DNA of 64,000 nucleotides from Casuarina equisetifolia (lineage: Eukaryota > Streptophyta > Magnoliopsida > Fagales > Casuarinaceae), in NCBI GenBank assembly GCA_028551475.1, contig CM052362.1, positions 10,663,354 to 10,727,353 of the forward strand, in the 5' to 3' direction. The notes beneath the pieces are model-generated. The model worked only from the letters and a program-made list of their open reading frames with translations, ran no database searches and was not told the origin of the DNA. Positions 48,123 through 62,524 of the stretch are shown here, piece by piece. Within the stretch, counting starts at the first letter, position 1, and every line of letters begins with the position of its first letter. A program made the position numbers and the translations under genes.

Positions 48123-49868
48123 CGTTTTGAGTAGTGGCTTGTGCTTGTGTTTTCAATTTTGAGAGAATTTTCCCGCTTGTTAGGTCTGCGGAGAAGGTGA
48201 AGTGGAGAATTTCAAAGCATGGAAGTGGCGATGAATGCCGAATTGGGTTGGGCCCTGCTTGCTCTCCAAGGGGTCCTTTGCTACCTCCTTCTCTTTGGGT
48301 CGTACTCATAGTCGTAGTTATGATCTGAGTTGCTCATGGACGGTTTAGAGCCGATGTCCGTTGCATCCGAGTCCAACTCGAGTTAACTACTTTGTTCATA
48401 AATTAGTACGATCTTGTACATTTTAATCAGCTTTTCAAAAAATTACCATTTTTTATTTTCAAAACATTAGAGTTTCAGACTTTTCCATTTCCAACCCTCT
48501 TTTTTTTTTTTTTTTTGTAGATAGAGATAGGATTTACGGAACAACTATTTAAAAATATATTTTGTGCAACACTCCTTATATATGAGAAAAAAACATTAAC
48601 CCACAAGCTTGTTTTGGGTTTAAACAAATAGAATAAAAAATTGGGTGACATCCTAAAATGTCATTGTGTTGCACCCCCGCTTTAAAAAAAAAAAAGTTTT
48701 TTTTTCTTATTACGTGTTTTTAACTTATTTAATGATATTGGAAAGGAATACTTTTTAGGAGATATAAGTCAAAATAATAACAATAATGTTTTTTGTGGAA
48801 TATCTGTCATAATCCTTGGAGAGTAATTTCATTAGCAAACAGATAAACCATAAAAAATGAGAGAAAAATTGTATAAGGATTTTCTCAACAAACAAACACA
48901 ACTTGGAAAATAACAAAAAATGTACAGAACGTAAAATGTTTATAAACTCGATGATTTACAAAGAGAACCACGGCCTTTTTTATAATACTAACTACCAGAC
49001 TTATAAATGTGATTCAAACTTGAGACATGAAGGTACTTCTTAAACAAAATATCATAAAGTTACCCATTACATTAAAAGTCCTAATAGTTAAGGTTAATTG
49101 AGAGTTGTTCACTAAAATCAAAATTATTGAGCTGGTGCCATAAGACCCTTGCCATCATGACAGAGGTGTGACATTACTGGATGTTGATGAGCCCGAGAAG
49201 AATTGACTGCTAGCTCCAAACGAGTGAAGGAACAAATGAACGAGAATCATATGTTTACTTTTTACTGTTCTAATAGTTTGGATAGACAAAATCTGTTTAC
49301 TTGGTCGATGTGAACAGAAATCAAGTAAGCCTTTAGGTATGTGTTAAAAGTAAGGAGACTCATCTTAAAAATTCATAAATAATAAGAGATACATTCCTTC
49401 GACGTAATGAAAAATATCATGGACAAATTGAGAACACTCATGACTCATTACTTTAATAAAAAATATTAAAGTAAGAAGGCTTATCTTAAAATTTACAAAC
49501 AATAAAAAGTGTACTTTGTCAGTAATAATAAAACCATACTCATGTGTCTTCACTTCTAACGTGGGATAAGCACCCTCATTAGTGTGTACCATGCAATATG
49601 AAAAAGAAGAGATGTGGAGGAAAAGGGCAAGGAACACATGATTTTCAGGTAAAAGAACTTGTGTATAGTAACAAAACTAGGAACAAGGTAACATGTTAAC
49701 AAGTGCCGGCGAACATGCTTTTCGTCCGAAGGTAAATCTCCCTTAATTTTAGAACCACTGCCGGGTTGATATTTCAACAAGAAAATAAGCATATATCAAT
49801 ATTTATTAGTTAACTGTATCCCTCAAATATAAGAAACCCTTTCTAAAATATAAGGACTTCACGCAAAT
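48123..49868. other. NDC80 promoter and spacer
   Basis: The first 200 nt are GC-richer and probably hold the NDC80 leader and promoter. The rest is AT-rich with T and A runs near 48502-48520 and 48686-48708. The minus frames at 49365-49792 have no family match. The distal end is the 3' flank of FBPase. Confidence 0.4.
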
Positions 49869-52800
49869 TTATGATCTCTTTTCTTCAGCGGCAGCGTAAA
49901 GAGCTTTAATTTCCTCGACATCATCATAGCTACCAAGGAACACAGGGGACCTTTCATGTATCTTCTCTGGAAACAAGTCAAGTGCCTGCAGCATCATCCA
50001 CCTTGGGGTGAGTTTAGCCGACAACACGGAAAATTGATACACAAATATTCGTTGCAGAGAATGAGTTAGTTTTCTCCTTACAGAGCAAAGAAAAAAAAAG
50101 TTTTGACAATGATTCTTCGTTGTTATTTGGTTTTAGTTTTATGATTCAAACGAAGAAGCATACGTCAGAAAAGAAAGATCATAAAAATTGATTACAGAAA
50201 ATCAATTACTGGAAAGCATATTAAAAACAGAGCACTTGAAAGGAGAATTGTTAATACCCGCTGCTTGCCGGTAAAAGCTTGGCCTCCAGCTTGCTCCATC
50301 AAGTATGACATTGGGAAGACTTCATAAAGAACTCTGTTTTATAGAAGCCAAATCCTTAAGTTTCCAAAAAAAGAAAAAAGAAAACTGCATTGATTTGAAA
50401 TAAGGAAAAGAAACTAAAGATGGGAACTTGTGATAACTTGCGGTGGTTAGTGAACTGTAAATCTCCCAAGGTGTTTACTTGCAAGAAAAGTTACCAGCAA
50501 TCAAACATACCGTAGTTTTCCATTTGGGCTTTTCTTGTCGCCAGGGTACATGAAGATACCTCCGTAAAGCAATGTCCGATGAACATCAGCAACCATGCTG
50601 CATTCAATAACAGGATTATGCTATGATCAGAAACACTAAAAATACCAGAGGAAGTTCATGGACAAAGCTCCAAATCTTGTAACAAAGACAAATGGGGAAA
50701 AAAAAAAGTAATAATAATTCAAAGAGATATGGCTTATATCCCAAAGGAGTAGACATATGAAGATCGATTCCTGGTTCCAAACCATGGAATATAGGTGGAC
50801 CAGAACCTTCCCCTGGAAACTCTTCAATTCTTAATGTCACCGAGACTCAAAAATGATAATGTTATTCATGGCAGGAACCTTGACATGAGGATTGAAGTTC
50901 TTTTATTGTATTTATAGTGACTATACAGAAAGTCATTCTTTGTAAATTTTGCTTAGCCGCAACGTAAAAATGGTAGTTCTGACATTCAAAAAGAGTATAT
51001 TGAATGGTAACAATAGAAATAATTAGCAAAAGTGTACTTTAAAATGTCTAATTTCAAAATTATGGGATCGGTTACTTGAAGGCTGGTAATTGAAATACCT
51101 TCCAATGTATCTAAGGGACTTTGGTGAAGAACCATCTTTAGGAAACTTGCAGCTTTCCACATACCTGGGAAAGGGAGAATATCAATAACTTTGACAAACA
51201 GAAAGGATGACAAAATAAATGAAAAGACATACTTAGCAGTTATGTCATCCCAGTTTTTCGCGTTTCCTTCATTTACTGAATAAATCTTTCCTTCTTGGGA
51301 ATCTGTTTAAAATAATTAGCAGATATTAAATGCATATCTTGTCCCCGAATGCTATAGCAGTAACCAGCACTAGGAAAGGAGTATTAGAAGGTACAGGGGC
51401 TCAAGGAACAGAGTAGTTTGTATTTTTTGTGGTCCAGACTTTTGCTTTCACAAAGAAAAGAACCCAAACCAAGATTATGAGAGGAAATGAAGGAAGATGA
51501 CGAGCAGAAAACTTGTATGTTTTACGTATGACATACCTTGATGTCAGGGTGAGTCAATATGAATTCCCCAAGAGATGGATCAAGAGTAAACCCATTGACA
51601 CCATTTCCAGTGCTCAGCACTAGCTGCACTTCCAAAAATTTTTGCACTCATCATTGTGACTGAAGTACATGGGCACTAAAATTCTCTTTTCAACGAGTAT
51701 TACACAAAAAACTCGAAGAATGACACCGATAATTTTTATAATGGACAGAAAGAACATTGTTTGTACCGTGCAAGAGCTCCCGTACATGCAGTAACCAGCA
51801 GCCAACATGTTTTTTCCTGGTTGCAGAACATCATCAAGTGTTGGTTCATTGTTGTGTTTAACCATGTAAATCCCAAAAATCTACACCAGAAAGGAGGCAA
51901 TGAAATTTATCACGCACATTCCAAATTATTCTTGAAATGTAAGCATTTATTCAAAGCCAAAGTTTCAGGGAGATAATGGATAAGAGGCCATACTGTTCCA
52001 ATGGAAACACCACAGTCAATATTCGAGGATCCATCCAATGGATCAAAGACGACAATATATCTGCATAATCATCAAGAATTTTGAAGTATACAAGTAAGGA
52101 GGTCCATATAGTTCAGTAACTAGAAAAAACAAGAAATAATTCAACAGTAGGGAACTTTTGCAGAAACCTTCCCCGCTTTGATGGCTCGACAAAGGTAGCC
52201 TTTTCATCTTCTTCAGAAACAAGGATGCACTGAAAGAGTGTATCAACGACATAAAATCTGAGTAAAGTAGACTAATTATCTATCTGGAAAGATGTAGATA
52301 TTCCTTAGGTGAACTTTGTCCCTAAAGCTAGATGATAAATTGAACTTTACTGTGTATCCGATGCAATTAAGTTTTTCATCTTCTTAATCAATGCTTAAAC
52401 AAGCTTATTGATTGACAGCCTTTTCGGATGTTTTGGATGACATTCAAGCGTGTAGCAGAAAACTTGGATGGACTTACCGTACGCCCACTGCTGACTAAAG
52501 CCTTGACAAAAACTTCATTTGAGAGCACATCCAATTTTTTCTGTTCTTCACCCTGGGATTAGACGAGCAAATTTCCATGGTTTTCAAGCATGTTCCCAGA
52601 ACTGATCCAATATCAAAAGATGAATGAGGAAAATAAAACCAATTCATCTGCAAAAGAGATCATCAAGAATTCACCTGAACATTGGTCTCTCCAGCAAGTC
52701 CAATGAGTTTGGCAAGACCTGCCTGGAAAGGGAAAAGTGTTCACGGTTTACATCGGGAGAAAAAGGGCCAAAAACGACCTAAGACAGCTATTCTATGTAG

Positions 52801-53309
52801 ATTAGCTCCGAATTCCCTTTCGCAACCGAGAAAACGAAAACTTGAACTGCCTAAGACGCTACACAGCCCTTTCATTGTTCTTTCAAACGGAGCAACGCAG
52901 TTATACGTAGGCAACTCAATCAAATTCCCAACAAAATTCAGGAATAAAAAGTAGCCAGCAGAGTCTTCAATTCATGCAAAAGAAATTGAACAAGCGCAAT
53001 AGAGAGAGAGTCTTTGTCCCAGCCAAGAACTAGGGGCAAAGAACAGAAGAAATAGCAATTGAGTCAACACTCAAAACCCGTAAGCGAGAATGACAACTCA
53101 AGAAACCGAGCACGAGGAGATATAGGTAAAGAGTGAACAACGCGAAAGACCTTGTTAACGGCGGAACACACGAACTTGCAGCCGAGAACAATGTGATTGA
53201 GCAAGATACTGAAATCCCCACGCGACTCGGGATGCTTGGACTGCTCGTTAAGAACGTGACGCGTGATGGTCATCAAATCAGTTCGATGAGCTTCAGCTGC
53301 GTGATCCAT
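49869..53309 (-). CDS. cytosolic fructose-1,6-bisphosphatase, one-base frameshift in exon 8
   Basis: Twelve short exons: 53309-53151, 52722-52675, 52552-52478, 52229-52168, 52060-51994, 51880-51767, 51623-51537, 51302-51233, 51164-51099, 50597-50511, 50333-50258, 49985-49869 (TAA). All have GT-AG borders. The enzyme removes the C1 phosphate of fructose-1,6-bisphosphate in the cytosolic route to sucrose. Starting [14 protein letters not shown] without a transit peptide, it is the cytosolic form. Metal/active-site segments are present: LVSEEDE (residues 97-103) and [11 protein letters not shown] (120-130), and later [20 protein letters not shown]. The exons total 1028 nt, one short of a multiple of three. 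Exon 8 reads ATT CCC AAG AAG GAA AGA, where the family needs a Gly codon (IPKxGKIYS). As given, translation stops at 51275-51273 after 213 residues instead of about 342. Confidence 0.93.
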
Positions 53310-54494
53310 GGCTGACGATTGAGGAATGAAAAACGAGTCTGTTTCTGAATATCAAGTAAGAGGGAGATGAGTATTTATTCATGCACACATGACAGCATGA
53401 CAACTTGGTCTGACACGATGCTGTAGAATATAAGAGAAGATCACGGCAAGGAGATTGCAAAGCCACGTGTTGGCCACGCCATGCCTGATCAGCTTCTTGT
53501 GGCGTTGAGTCAAATGGAACCAATCAAGATAACGCCTTTCGTCTCCTCCTTCCTTCTCTCACAAACATCCCCTCCCTCGCTTTGGTCCTTTGTCCGATGA
53601 GATATGTATGGGAGTTGGAAAGGACAAAGGTGGCATGTTTTCAGGGCATTTATTATCTGCAGATGCTCCAAAGGACAAGTTGCATGCAGTTTTTGTTCCT
53701 TCGAATCAGGGGACGTGTCGTGGGGCAGTCTGTTCTTGAAACTCACGAAGCAGGTGATTTTTCTATCAATTCACCAAAAAGATTCCGTATTTCTAGAAGA
53801 ATATTCCTCAATTTGTGTTTCATAAGTTCAGGTGAATATGGGGAGTAGTTGCCTCGCTGTCATTTTTGGGTGTTTTTATCTAAATATATAAATAAAAAAT
53901 TCAATCTTTCCTTCCCTTAGTCAACGTATTAGTTGTTGATGACACGCTTTTTATGGGAAAAAAAAAATTCAGAAGGAGTTTATGTATGCTTTTAGCACCA
54001 TATTTGAATTAAGGTTGATTGGCTTTTCCATTAAAGACAATTGTACAATCTGGATTTACCTAAGAAAGTAGACATCTTAACGTAGTACCTCCAAAAAGAG
54101 GGGGGAAAAAAAATAAATCTTTACTACACACGAAGTTTAGCGTGAGCCATGTCCTAAAGGCAATTTGATTGGACAAAATAAACTAATAGGATCCTACAAA
54201 GTACTCCCAAATATGAATATAAATTGAACATTTACACAAAACTTAAATAAGTGGAGTGAAATTGAGACACTGTTGATTTTATTAGATGTTATCTATTTTG
54301 TTTAAGCATTTGTTGGATTGCTTAAGGTCAGAACTGTTCAAGAAGCAGAAAGGGAGTGATAATTTAAAACCAAAGAAATGGGACCCGCATCTTTTGTAAT
54401 CTTCAAGACTCATTTCGGGTACAATTATTCAAATTATGGACCTTACGTTCTTGATGGAACACTTAGCAACCAAGCCGGCCGCCTGACCCGTTAG
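53310..54494. other. FBPase promoter region and spacer
   Basis: A minus-strand AATAAATACTC near 53362-53372 could serve as the TATA element for FBPase, about 60 nt above the ATG. The small open frames at 53510-53848 on both strands mirror each other and match nothing. The remainder is AT-rich. Confidence 0.35.
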
Positions 54495-54560
54495 TCAATG
54501 CTTCTTTCTCGAAGTTGCTTCCTAACATCAATGCTTCTTTCTCGAAGTTGCTTCCTAACA
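54495..54560. repeat. exact 33-bp tandem duplication
   Basis: The unit from TCAATGCTTCTTTCTCGAAG through CTAACA occurs twice in a row (54495-54527 and 54528-54560) without a mismatch, so it arose recently by slippage or unequal exchange. Confidence 0.9.
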
Positions 54561-54739
54561 TCGCTTTCCGTCGCATCGTCTCTTGTCAGCAGCATGAATC
54601 AAGCTCAGACAGTGATTGAATCAAAACCGCATTTTCTTCTTCTTTGATCTCACTTAATCTCAAACGTTGGACGTCTAAAAACCTCAAATTTCTTGCCCCA
54701 TATATAAATCTAATTCTTTACTTGCTTTGGCTTCTTAAG

Positions 54740-55320
54740 AAAGCCTTAAAAATTGAAGTGTTGGACTGACGTAGAACAAGAGATCCCTCGCAATTTTTTG
54801 CCATTACTTGGATGGCCTATCACGATTTCTGTTAGGATTGAGAACAATGGAGGAGTGTGTGGATAGATCATGCTCTTGTTCATGCATGTTACGAAGTTGG
54901 GGAGGTTTTGTTTTCTTACTTTTTGATCAAGTAAATCAGGTAAATGAGTTTTCAAGGTAACTGCCAAAGTTACGGCATAGAACAAGCATTCCTTGACTAG
55001 CAGCTTCGCCATTTCAGCTATATCCTCAATGATGCCCAGATAGAGTAATTTCATCGAAAACAAATTTGCAAGGAATAAATAGAACAAAGTAGGCGCTCAG
55101 AACCAATACCACTAAAAGGGAAGGGCAAAGGGAAGAAAACGATGATGGAAAGGATCAAGGTCACCTGCAATTCTTCGCTAGAAAAGTTCAATGCAAACTG
55201 ACGTAAAAACTGAGCTACGCATACATATTTGACAGACATGACACAAAAATCCAAGCTTGGAGAAAATGGTGACAAAACTTACCAGTATCTTTCTCAAGGC
55301 ACATCTGTTCATGGCCAAAA
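54740..55320 (-). other. unassigned possible exons, minus strand
   Basis: The frame 55087-54746 contains a hydrophobic, codon-like stretch AEMAKLLVKECLFYAV then LAVTLKTHLPDLLDQK, followed by a GT donor-like GTAAG. Upstream, splice-like borders surround MCLEKDT (cag|ATG...|gtaag near 55303-55278) and FALNFSSEELQ (cag|TTT...CAG|gtgacc near 55200-55165). This looks like the exons of a gene or gene fragment that I do not recognise. It sits between FBPase and actin with no room for a long gene, so a pseudogene fragment is possible. Confidence 0.3.
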
Positions 55321-55556
55321 ACATGCAAAATGGTAGACCAAAGCAAACAAGATAGCTACCAGCTAGGTTCCAAGGCTACCCAAACATTGCCAATTATATA
55401 TTGGCTTCAATGACTCTCATGCGACAGCATACAACATGTTGGATGCTACAACCCCAAGCATCCAATGCAGTAACATCTCTTCCCTATTAATAAAAACCAG
55501 ATCTTCAAAAGTCTACTAGACTCATATTCATACAACACCATTTCTTCCTCACCAAC

Positions 55557-57716
<2,160 letters not shown>

Positions 57717-58775
57717 CTTTTATAATCCTGCACAAGGAAAATGGTATGAAGTAGAAGAAACTACCACGAAAGGACGGTCGAATCAAAGCCCAACTGATGG
57801 CTTTCAAAACTAAAGTTTTGCCCTCTGCTGCAATATTATTATGTCGTACATATGAGACCATTAACAAGCTTGAGCTTCATTTGGATTTTTTCAAAAAAAA
57901 GAAAAAAAAAAGCCAAAAGTTAATGAGAATCAAAACTGTCTTTTGAGAATTTCTCCTATCACCATGCTAAAAGGTAATACACTAGTAAATCAAAATACAG
58001 GAACAAATCTTTATCAGGCTGCTTCGAACAGTTAACTCTTCTAGACCAACTACAACGCATAAAAAGCAAAAGAACTCAATCAATCTATAATAGAACAGCT
58101 AGCTACCATGCCATTGATCATAATTGAACTTTTGAAATAAGCAACCTACGACAGAAACAAGACGAGGGAAGCCAATAACACGAACACAGAAATCAAGAGC
58201 CTGTCAGGATTAAGGTTGCAAAACATGTTTCCTTCAAGGAATCAATTTTTAATTTTCGGGTCCGGAACAGTCAATATCCGGAAAGAAGTTCATCCCCAGC
58301 GATATTAATTTTTTAAAAAAGATTTGAACATGCATAAAAAAAACATATCTAAAAATCTTTGTCGCAAAGAAAGTTCTAAATTTTAAGAATTCACTAACAT
58401 AAAGGCACAGACTTCACAACAAAAAAAAAGAAAAAAAAAAGAAAGGAAAAACCACTTACCCAGTATAAAATCACACCATAACATATTTCCATCGCACACA
58501 CACGACCATAAAAATTCAAACATCCAGAAAAACCGAGTAAAAAACTGAAAATTTAAAAAGCAAAGAAACATCTGAAATATGTACACGAGAAGGATCTAGA
58601 CCAGTCAGGAAACTGTAACAAAAACAAGAGGAAAGCTAACAGAGTTTTGTAGATCGGACAACGCATGAAATCATAAACGAGAAAGATCTATACGGTACCA
58701 AGTTCTCAAAGAAGCGCCGGCTCTTGGGAAGGATGAACCAGGGGTGTAGAGCTTGGCAGCGTAGCTGAAAATGAA
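57717..58775 (-). promoter_or_regulatory. actin 5' UTR with leader intron
   Basis: The minus strand has a good acceptor (ttgtgcag|GATTATAAAAG) 11 nt before the ATG. A donor at 58699/58698 (GAACTTG|GTACCG) follows a leader exon of about 75 nt. This predicts a leader intron of about 971 nt (58698-57728). Introns just before the ATG are usual in plant actin genes and often raise expression; that function is inferred here. Confidence 0.65.
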
Positions 58776-58803
58776 AGCGCAAAGAATTGCAGGCAACTGA
58801 CTC

Positions 58804-58810
58804 TAATATA
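58804..58810 (-). promoter_or_regulatory. actin TATA box
   Basis: Minus-strand TATATTA lies about 30 nt upstream of a plausible transcription start near 58775 and about 105 nt above the leader-exon donor. Confidence 0.45.
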
Positions 58811-59384
58811 CCCAAATGCAAAACTTGGGGTCTGTTTGGTTGCAGAAGGAAAGTTAACCGGGATAAAGAAAGTAAAGCATGGAATCCGAAAGACCTTTCT
58901 CGAGAGCCAAACGGAAGAGGCGTGGGAGTGACGTGTAAGTGCGACTTTAGCTGCCCCTCTTCAGAAACGAACCTTGTCCGAAGTGAGAATAGGAATCCGA
59001 CAAAGTCCTCGGCTGGTCCAAGTGTGAATCTGTCCATCCGAGTCACGCAGGTGTCTGTAATGTTTGGTATGTTTTCCACGTCAGTAGGGCGGCCATTATA
59101 GACGGCTGGACGGTTGGCCTGGCTGAGTGCCGGCTGCGACTTGGGAATTTGCTGGATTCGGAGGTGGCAATGGCCCCCACCAACTTTTACTCATCCAAAA
59201 GGAAAAATAAAGAGAAAAAGAAAGAAACAATTGGCGTACTTTTCTTTTTTCATTTTTAAATTCTTTATCCTTTTATTTATTTATTTATTTATTTTCTAAA
59301 CTCACAATTATAACAACTCGGTTTTCATTTAATCATAGCATGTGTTTAAATTTAAAAAATACTTTCTTCATGTTTTATAAAATA
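58811..59384. other. actin upstream region
   Basis: GC-richer at 58811-59170, then AT-rich with a (TTTA)n run at about 59271-59294. The plus frame 58787-59101 has no family match. Confidence 0.35.
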
Positions 59385-59728
59385 TGTTGGAGACATATTA
59401 TTCTGTTTAGATGTGAGTAGTGACATGGCTGCCATGTCGACTAAGCTATAATAGCTTAGTAGCTCAACACTAGCATCACAACAACATAACAACTAGTCAA
59501 GTAGTTGTTGTGAAGTCTCAGGCAATATCATAGAGAATGTGTGCAGATGAGATAAAATAGGATGCCCAAGCGTTCCTTAGTTTTCTTCTTCTATTTATAA
59601 ACATGTATAGAACACTTCTCATTTTATCATAGTATCAATAACCCGTTTGAATATAGCTTGTATTAGGGTTTTCTTACTTTATCAATGAAAGATGCAACTT
59701 TTCACCCAAATATGAGTGTGTTTTGACA
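59385..59728 (+). repeat. 5' LTR of the Ale-like element
   Basis: TG...CA bounded, 344 nt, with a TATA-like TATTTATAAAC near 59591-59602 on the element's strand. The partner LTR is not in the window. Confidence 0.65.
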
Positions 59729-60329
59729 TGACATCGAGAGCTTTGGTTTTCTTAACTATATTTTCCATGAATCGAGCTTAAAACTCATTCTTTTTCTTTC
59801 AATCTAAATCATTTCCACTCACAACTCACAAATTGGAGTTTTCTTTTTAGCTAATTTCTAGTCAAACTGATTGCAAAAATGCCTTCTAACATTTTTTATC
59901 CAACCAGATTCCACCTCGACCTTCACGCTACGTTTATTTTAGTGACCTAATCCAAAGCGACATAGTTTTAGGTCCAACTCATTTTTTCAAGGAGGATGAA
60001 GCCCAAAACGACAATGTTTCCTTCCTTTGTGTTTTAGTGGAACAACACAGTTCATCATTCAAAATAATCAACTTTCGAAATGACATCGTTTCATTTAAAT
60101 GACACCATTGCCTAGACCAAGCAATGATGTTGCTTTCTTCTCAATGATGTCATTTTGATCCAAACCTCCTTTGACCGCCGAAATGGCAAATTCCAACCAG
60201 CCCACGCCTTACATGTCGCCATAGAATTGGAGAGGAGGAAGCCAAATTGGTCTTTGCACCTATCATCATGCACCTCTAGGCATTCCACTGCCATAGGAAC
60301 TAGATTAGTTCAAACCCTAGATTACTCTA

Positions 60330-61781
60330 ATCCCCTCTATTTGCCTCATAGAGACACCAATTTGATGGCACTTATGACAATTAAGATTAATGGAAGCTCC
60401 AATTATGTAGCTTAAAGCAAAACAATGAGGATTGTCTTATCAATTGAGAACAAATATGAGTTCATTAACGGGTCTTACACGTTGTTGGAACCCTACTCCC
60501 CAACCCAAAAGTAGTGGAAACAATGCAACAACCTTTGTCGTGGGTGGATTTTGAATTCCATTGAAAAGCACTTCCACAATGGACTCCTCTATACCAAGAA
60601 AATGGCTGAAATGTGGTCAGAGCTTTGTGGCCAATATTGATAGGTCAATTGGTTTAGTGTTTTTGACCTAACCACTAAATTATGTACAATTTGGCAAGGG
60701 GGTGAGTCAATTTTGACTTATTTCAGTTGATTGAAGCAGCTCTAGAATGAATTCAACTCCTTAATTGAACTAAAAAGGCATCAAATGGTCAATTTAAGGT
60801 CGTGGCAAGAACACAAAAAGGAGATGAAGTTTTTTCAATTCATTTGAGGCCTAGATGAGTACTATTTGCCGATTAGATAGCATATTATAGTTATGTAACC
60901 TATTTTGGCTCTTTTGCAGGCTTATTCGATACTTTGCAAGGTCAAATATTGCCAAAGCTTGTTAAGGAAGATGACCAGTGATTTTAACTTTGTTATGGCA
61001 AAAAATCGAGTCAACACAAAAAGGCAAGGAAGCAAGTTCGGAGCTATTACGATAGGCACACCTATGGGACAACTTCCTCAAGCGTTAAATGATTGGTTGT
61101 GAATGACGCATCATTTATGCACTCTACAGTAAACAATGCATCATTTACACTGAAGGCAGAGTGAAATGACATGTTGTTTAGGGCTGACCAAAATGATATG
61201 TTCCTTTTGTTGAAAAAAATGCCATAAAAAAAAGAATGCTATCATTTAGTAGGTCTACAGTGCAACTATTGCAAAGGATATGGCCATGAAAGGAAGGATT
61301 GCTACAAACTTCATGGTTTTCCATTAAGGCATAGAAATAATAGGCAAAAAGCCAAGGTCAATTTGGTAATGGAGGACCCAGATCATGTCTGCATCACTAA
61401 GATAGAATACTAGAAATTCATGCAATTCTTAAACAACAATTAGGATAGCCAAGCTTACTTGGCAAGTACATCTAATTTCCTAAATCAATGTTGGATAATT
61501 GATTTTGGTGCCAACGACCATATTACTACAAATTTATTATGCTTGAATTTAATTGTATCATGTGCTTCTAGCTCTAGGAAAGTTAAATTTCTGAATAGTG
61601 ATGCTGCATTGGTAACACATTGACAACACAGGCATATCCAAAATCCTAAAATTGAACACAGTTCTATATTCCCCTAATTTTAAATTTAACCTTATATTTG
61701 GCTTAAAATTCTGCCAAGGAAATAAATGTCGCATTATATTTTACGTCGAATTTTGTATGTTTCAAGACCTTTGGACGAGTG
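60330..61781 (+). pseudogene. gag, zinc knuckle and protease of the Ale-like element
   Basis: Gag reads NPLYLPHRDTN then INGSSNYVA, WKQCNNLCRGWILNSIEK and LTYFS-LKQL-NEFNSL, with stops. The CCHC knuckle is at 61261-61302. The protease site reads CWIIDFGANDHITTN (about 61490), where DSG is expected, so Ser has become Phe. The GAG-pre-integrase start ends in FCMFQDL at the junction. Confidence 0.75.
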
Positions 61782-62495
61782 TGATGGGAAAAACGACGTA
61801 TAAAGTTTCCTACTTTGATTGAACCTATAAGGAAATACTAAAACACCAACGATGTATTCAAATCACAAGTAAAATAAGCAAATCACAATCAACACAAAAG
61901 AATTTCTACTTGGAAAAACTCCTCCAATGTGAATGATAAAAAACCACGAGACCGATCACGGAGTCTACCCAAATCTCCACTATATCAATCGTTAGGATAC
62001 AATCCAATCAAGTCCTTAACAATAGCAACAGGACAGAGATTTACTGATTCAACAACAATAGAATCACCAATAAATAGTGAAGAACAAGTTGTGAAGAACA
62101 AGTTGTGAAGAACAAGTTGTAAACAACAACTTAACCAAGAAAAGTTAGAGAAATATCACCCAGATTTTTTACCACAATTTGCTGACTTCAAGAGCTTCAA
62201 ACGACGATCCAACCGTTCACAATGAAGAACACCCAATCCTGAACCTGCTGACAAAAAATCAACTCAATCGGACCACGGATCGACCTTGATAAGATGTTTG
62301 ATCAACTGCTGCGCAGGGCCTCTAATTCCTGCAAAATTCTGCTATTTTCTTTTCTCTCTCTCTTTTTTTCTTGACGACCACTCACCTCTTCTCTTAAAGA
62401 AAAAATCCTATATTTTTTCTTTTAAACCTTAAGGCCACATTACCCTAATTAGATCCAATAATAAGTCCCCGAATATGGGCTGAACCAACCCAACA
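61782..62495 (-). repeat. 3' LTR of the Tork-like element
   Basis: Minus-strand ends TGTTGGGTTGG and CCCATCA, about 714 nt. It contains three head-to-tail copies of GTGAAGAACAAGTT (62077-62118). The right limit is fixed by the PPT; the left limit could be 2 nt further out. Confidence 0.75.
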
Positions 62496-62524
62496 ATTCT
62501 CCCCCTTCAGCCCAAATGATAGAG

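Larger units (their letters stand above)
59385..61781 (+). mobile_element. truncated Ty1-copia element, Ale/Retrofit-like
   Basis: A 5' LTR (59385-59728, TGTTGGAGAC...TTTTGACA) is followed by a decayed primer-binding site (TGACATCGAGAGCTTTGG at 59729, family norm TGGTATCAGAGC), then gag, CCHC knuckle and protease. The coding part stops at about 61781, where an LTR of another copia element begins. Many stops make it non-functional. The short LTR, the gag type and the CNYCKGYGHERKDCYKLHGFP knuckle point to the Ale/Retrofit group. Confidence 0.75.

Noticed and set aside
53510-53848. Overlapping plus and minus frames above FBPase
   Set aside because: Mirror frames with no motif; the area is the FBPase upstream region.
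54495-54560. CRISPR-like repeat
   Set aside because: Only two adjacent copies with no spacer, in a eukaryotic genome.
62077-62118. Triple 14-nt repeat as a separate element
   Set aside because: It lies inside the Tork-like LTR and is best seen as internal LTR variation.
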